From assembly GCA_902537415.1 (NCBI GenBank), contig CACBBC010000007.1, forward strand, positions 1 to 64,000: a stretch of DNA of 64,000 bases, given 5' to 3'. How positions within the stretch are numbered: the first letter of the stretch is position 1; every line of letters starts with the position of its first letter. Under the pieces are notes generated by a model, which saw only the letters and a list, made by a program, of their open reading frames with translations, was not told the DNA's origin and did no database searches. Positions 62,998 to 64,000 of this stretch are shown piece after piece. The translations under genes and the position numbers were made by a program. Source of the DNA: an uncultured Alphaproteobacteria bacterium (GTDB lineage Bacteria; Pseudomonadota; Alphaproteobacteria; Rhodobacterales; Rhodobacteraceae).

Positions 62998-64000
62998 CTA
63001 TAATATAGTACCAGAATTGGGCCCAATTTGGCCCCGATGTAGTAAAAAATGATCCAAAATAATACATGCTACCATAGCTTCTCCTACTGGCACTGCTCTT
63101 ATTCCTACACACGGGTCATGTCTTCCTCTTGTCGAAACTGTGGTTGAAGATCCTGCTTTTGTAATTGACCTTCTCTCGCTTAAAATTGATGACGTCGGCT
63201 TGACAGCAAATCTTGTAACAATTTCCTGACCCGAAGTTATACCACCCAAAACACCTCCCGCGTTATTGGATGTAAAAGAGATTTTTTCGTCCTCCAAAAA
63301 GATTTCATCAGCATTCTCTATTCCTTCAATCTCAGCAGCGTGCATACCAATGCCTATTTCGACACCTTTCACAGCATTTATGGACATCAGACCACTTGCT
63401 AGATCTGAATCCATCTTTGCGTATAAGGGCGCTCCCAGTCCTGCAGGTACGCCCTTAGCAATGATTTCAATCATTGCACCAACAGAATTTCCACTTTTAC
63501 GAAGTTCTTTTATATATTTCTCCCAATTTGCAACCATAGTTTTGTCAGGACACCAAAAGTCATTTTCTTGAATTGTAGTTTCAGAAAAATTTTCTCTATC
63601 AATTTCCAATTTTCCAATTCGGGTCAGATAGCCTGTTATCTCTACGTCTGGAGCGATATCTGCTAGTATCTTTCTAGCTATTCCTCCAGCCGCTACTCTG
63701 GATGCTGTTTCTCTTGCTGAAGATCTTCCGCCTCCTCTATAGTCTCTTATTCCATATTTAAGGTGATATGTAAGGTCTGCATGACCGGGTCTAAATGTAT
63801 TTGCAATTTCACTATAATCCTTTGATCTTTGATCTTGATTTTCAATGAATAGTTGAATTGGAGTACCTGTGGTTACGCCTTCAAAGGTTCCTGAGAGTAT
63901 CTTAACCTTATCCAACTCTTTTCTTTGGGTCGTATACTTGCTTTGGCCGGGCCTCCTTCTGTCTAACCAAGGCTGTATATCGGCTTCACTAAGTTCTACA
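62998..64000 (-). CDS. aroC: Chorismate synthase (partial, N-terminus beyond window)
   Basis: Forms chorismate from EPSP, the last shared step of aromatic synthesis, using reduced FMN. The frame is open to the right edge: the first visible residues read [19 protein letters not shown], then [18 protein letters not shown], and [50 protein letters not shown] and a C-terminal [15 protein letters not shown] follow. About 30 N-terminal residues are missing. The ATG at 63915 is internal, not the start. Confidence 0.95.
   Translation of the reverse strand, partial: VELSEADIQPWLDRRRPGQSKYTTQRKELDKVKILSGTFEGVTTGTPIQLFIENQDQRSKDYSEIANTFRPGHADLTYHLKYGIRDYRGGGRSSARETASRVAAGGIARKILADIAPDVEITGYLTRIGKLEIDRENFSETTIQENDFWCPDKTMVANWEKYIKELRKSGNSVGAMIEIIAKGVPAGLGAPLYAKMDSDLASGLMSINAVKGVEIGIGMHAAEIEGIENADEIFLEDEKISFTSNNAGGVLGGITSGQEIVTRFAVKPTSSILSERRSITKAGSSTTVSTRGRHDPCVGIRAVPVGEAMVACIILDHFLLHRGQIGPNSGTIL

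Noticed and set aside
1-64000. CRISPR array, prophage, insertion sequence, tRNA or rRNA genes
   Set aside because: No repeat-spacer pattern, transposase, integrase, capsid gene, tRNA T-loop context or rRNA segment was seen on reading through.

Overview
This is an ordinary-looking chromosomal segment of a low-GC marine alphaproteobacterium, most likely Rhodobacterales. That placement is inference from gene content and order: mutM, enoyl-CoA hydratase, rpsT, dnaA, dnaN and recF in a row; the divergent redox pair regA/regB; the divergent dapB versus rbfA-truB-rpsO-pnp; and trxA/folC/accD. The DNA is AT-rich (about 35% GC by eye, not computed) and very dense. Genes overlap or sit within a few bases of each other, no gene-free stretch exceeds 200 bases, and TTG and GTG starts are common. 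I see no tRNA, rRNA, CRISPR array, phage, transposase or integron.

Layout. Bases 1-6498 hold a truncated xseB, then mutM, an enoyl-CoA hydratase, rpsT, a rhodanese-like gene, dnaA (broken by one extra A in an A-run), dnaN and recF. gyrB does not follow recF. Bases 6495-11428 are a compact minus-strand cluster of seven genes: SDR, GFA-fold protein, rhodanese, SBP56/methanethiol oxidase family, 2Fe-2S ferredoxin, CoA-binding protein and FMN hydroxy-acid dehydrogenase. It reads as an organosulfur/one-carbon operon and is the most novel-looking unit here. Bases 11516-16289 hold a DMT exporter, an HGGG esterase, a PhyH dioxygenase, a CaiB CoA-transferase, a candidate small RNA with a strong terminator, and a glycine-zipper protein. 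Bases 16321-21147 hold a second FMN hydroxy-acid dehydrogenase, a TerC-type metal transporter and glpD-glpK. Bases 21139-27065 are a complete branched-chain-amino-acid-type ABC importer operon ending in a homocysteine S-methyltransferase.

Bases 27254-32562 hold a DMT transporter, an OYE-family flavoprotein, malonyl-CoA synthetase, YggS and RibA. Bases 32671-40494 hold a pseudo-receiver regulator, xth, lolA, ftsK, an amidase, a UbiH-type hydroxylase and regA. Bases 40658-46534 hold regB, tsaE, an ExoI-like exonuclease, trxA, folC and accD. From there to the end lie mostly housekeeping genes: pip, ubiG, a MarR regulator with an unknown partner, hemH, the ribosome/RNA cluster pnp-rpsO-truB-rbfA, dapB, mltB, Nudix genes, hslO, cca, hemF, tlyA and a truncated aroC.

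How the genes fit together. Several themes recur: handling of sulfur and methyl groups (two rhodaneses, SBP56, homocysteine methyltransferase, thioredoxin), flavin oxidation of hydroxy acids and glycerol-3-phosphate feeding a ubiquinone pool (two LldD paralogues, GlpD, UbiG, UbiH) sensed by RegB, and heme synthesis (HemH, HemF). No obvious defence or mobile system is present. The points most worth a second look are the dnaA frameshift, the seven-gene sulfur/C1 operon, the candidate sRNA at about 15631-15726, the importer linked to a methyltransferase, and the exonuclease between tsaE and trxA.
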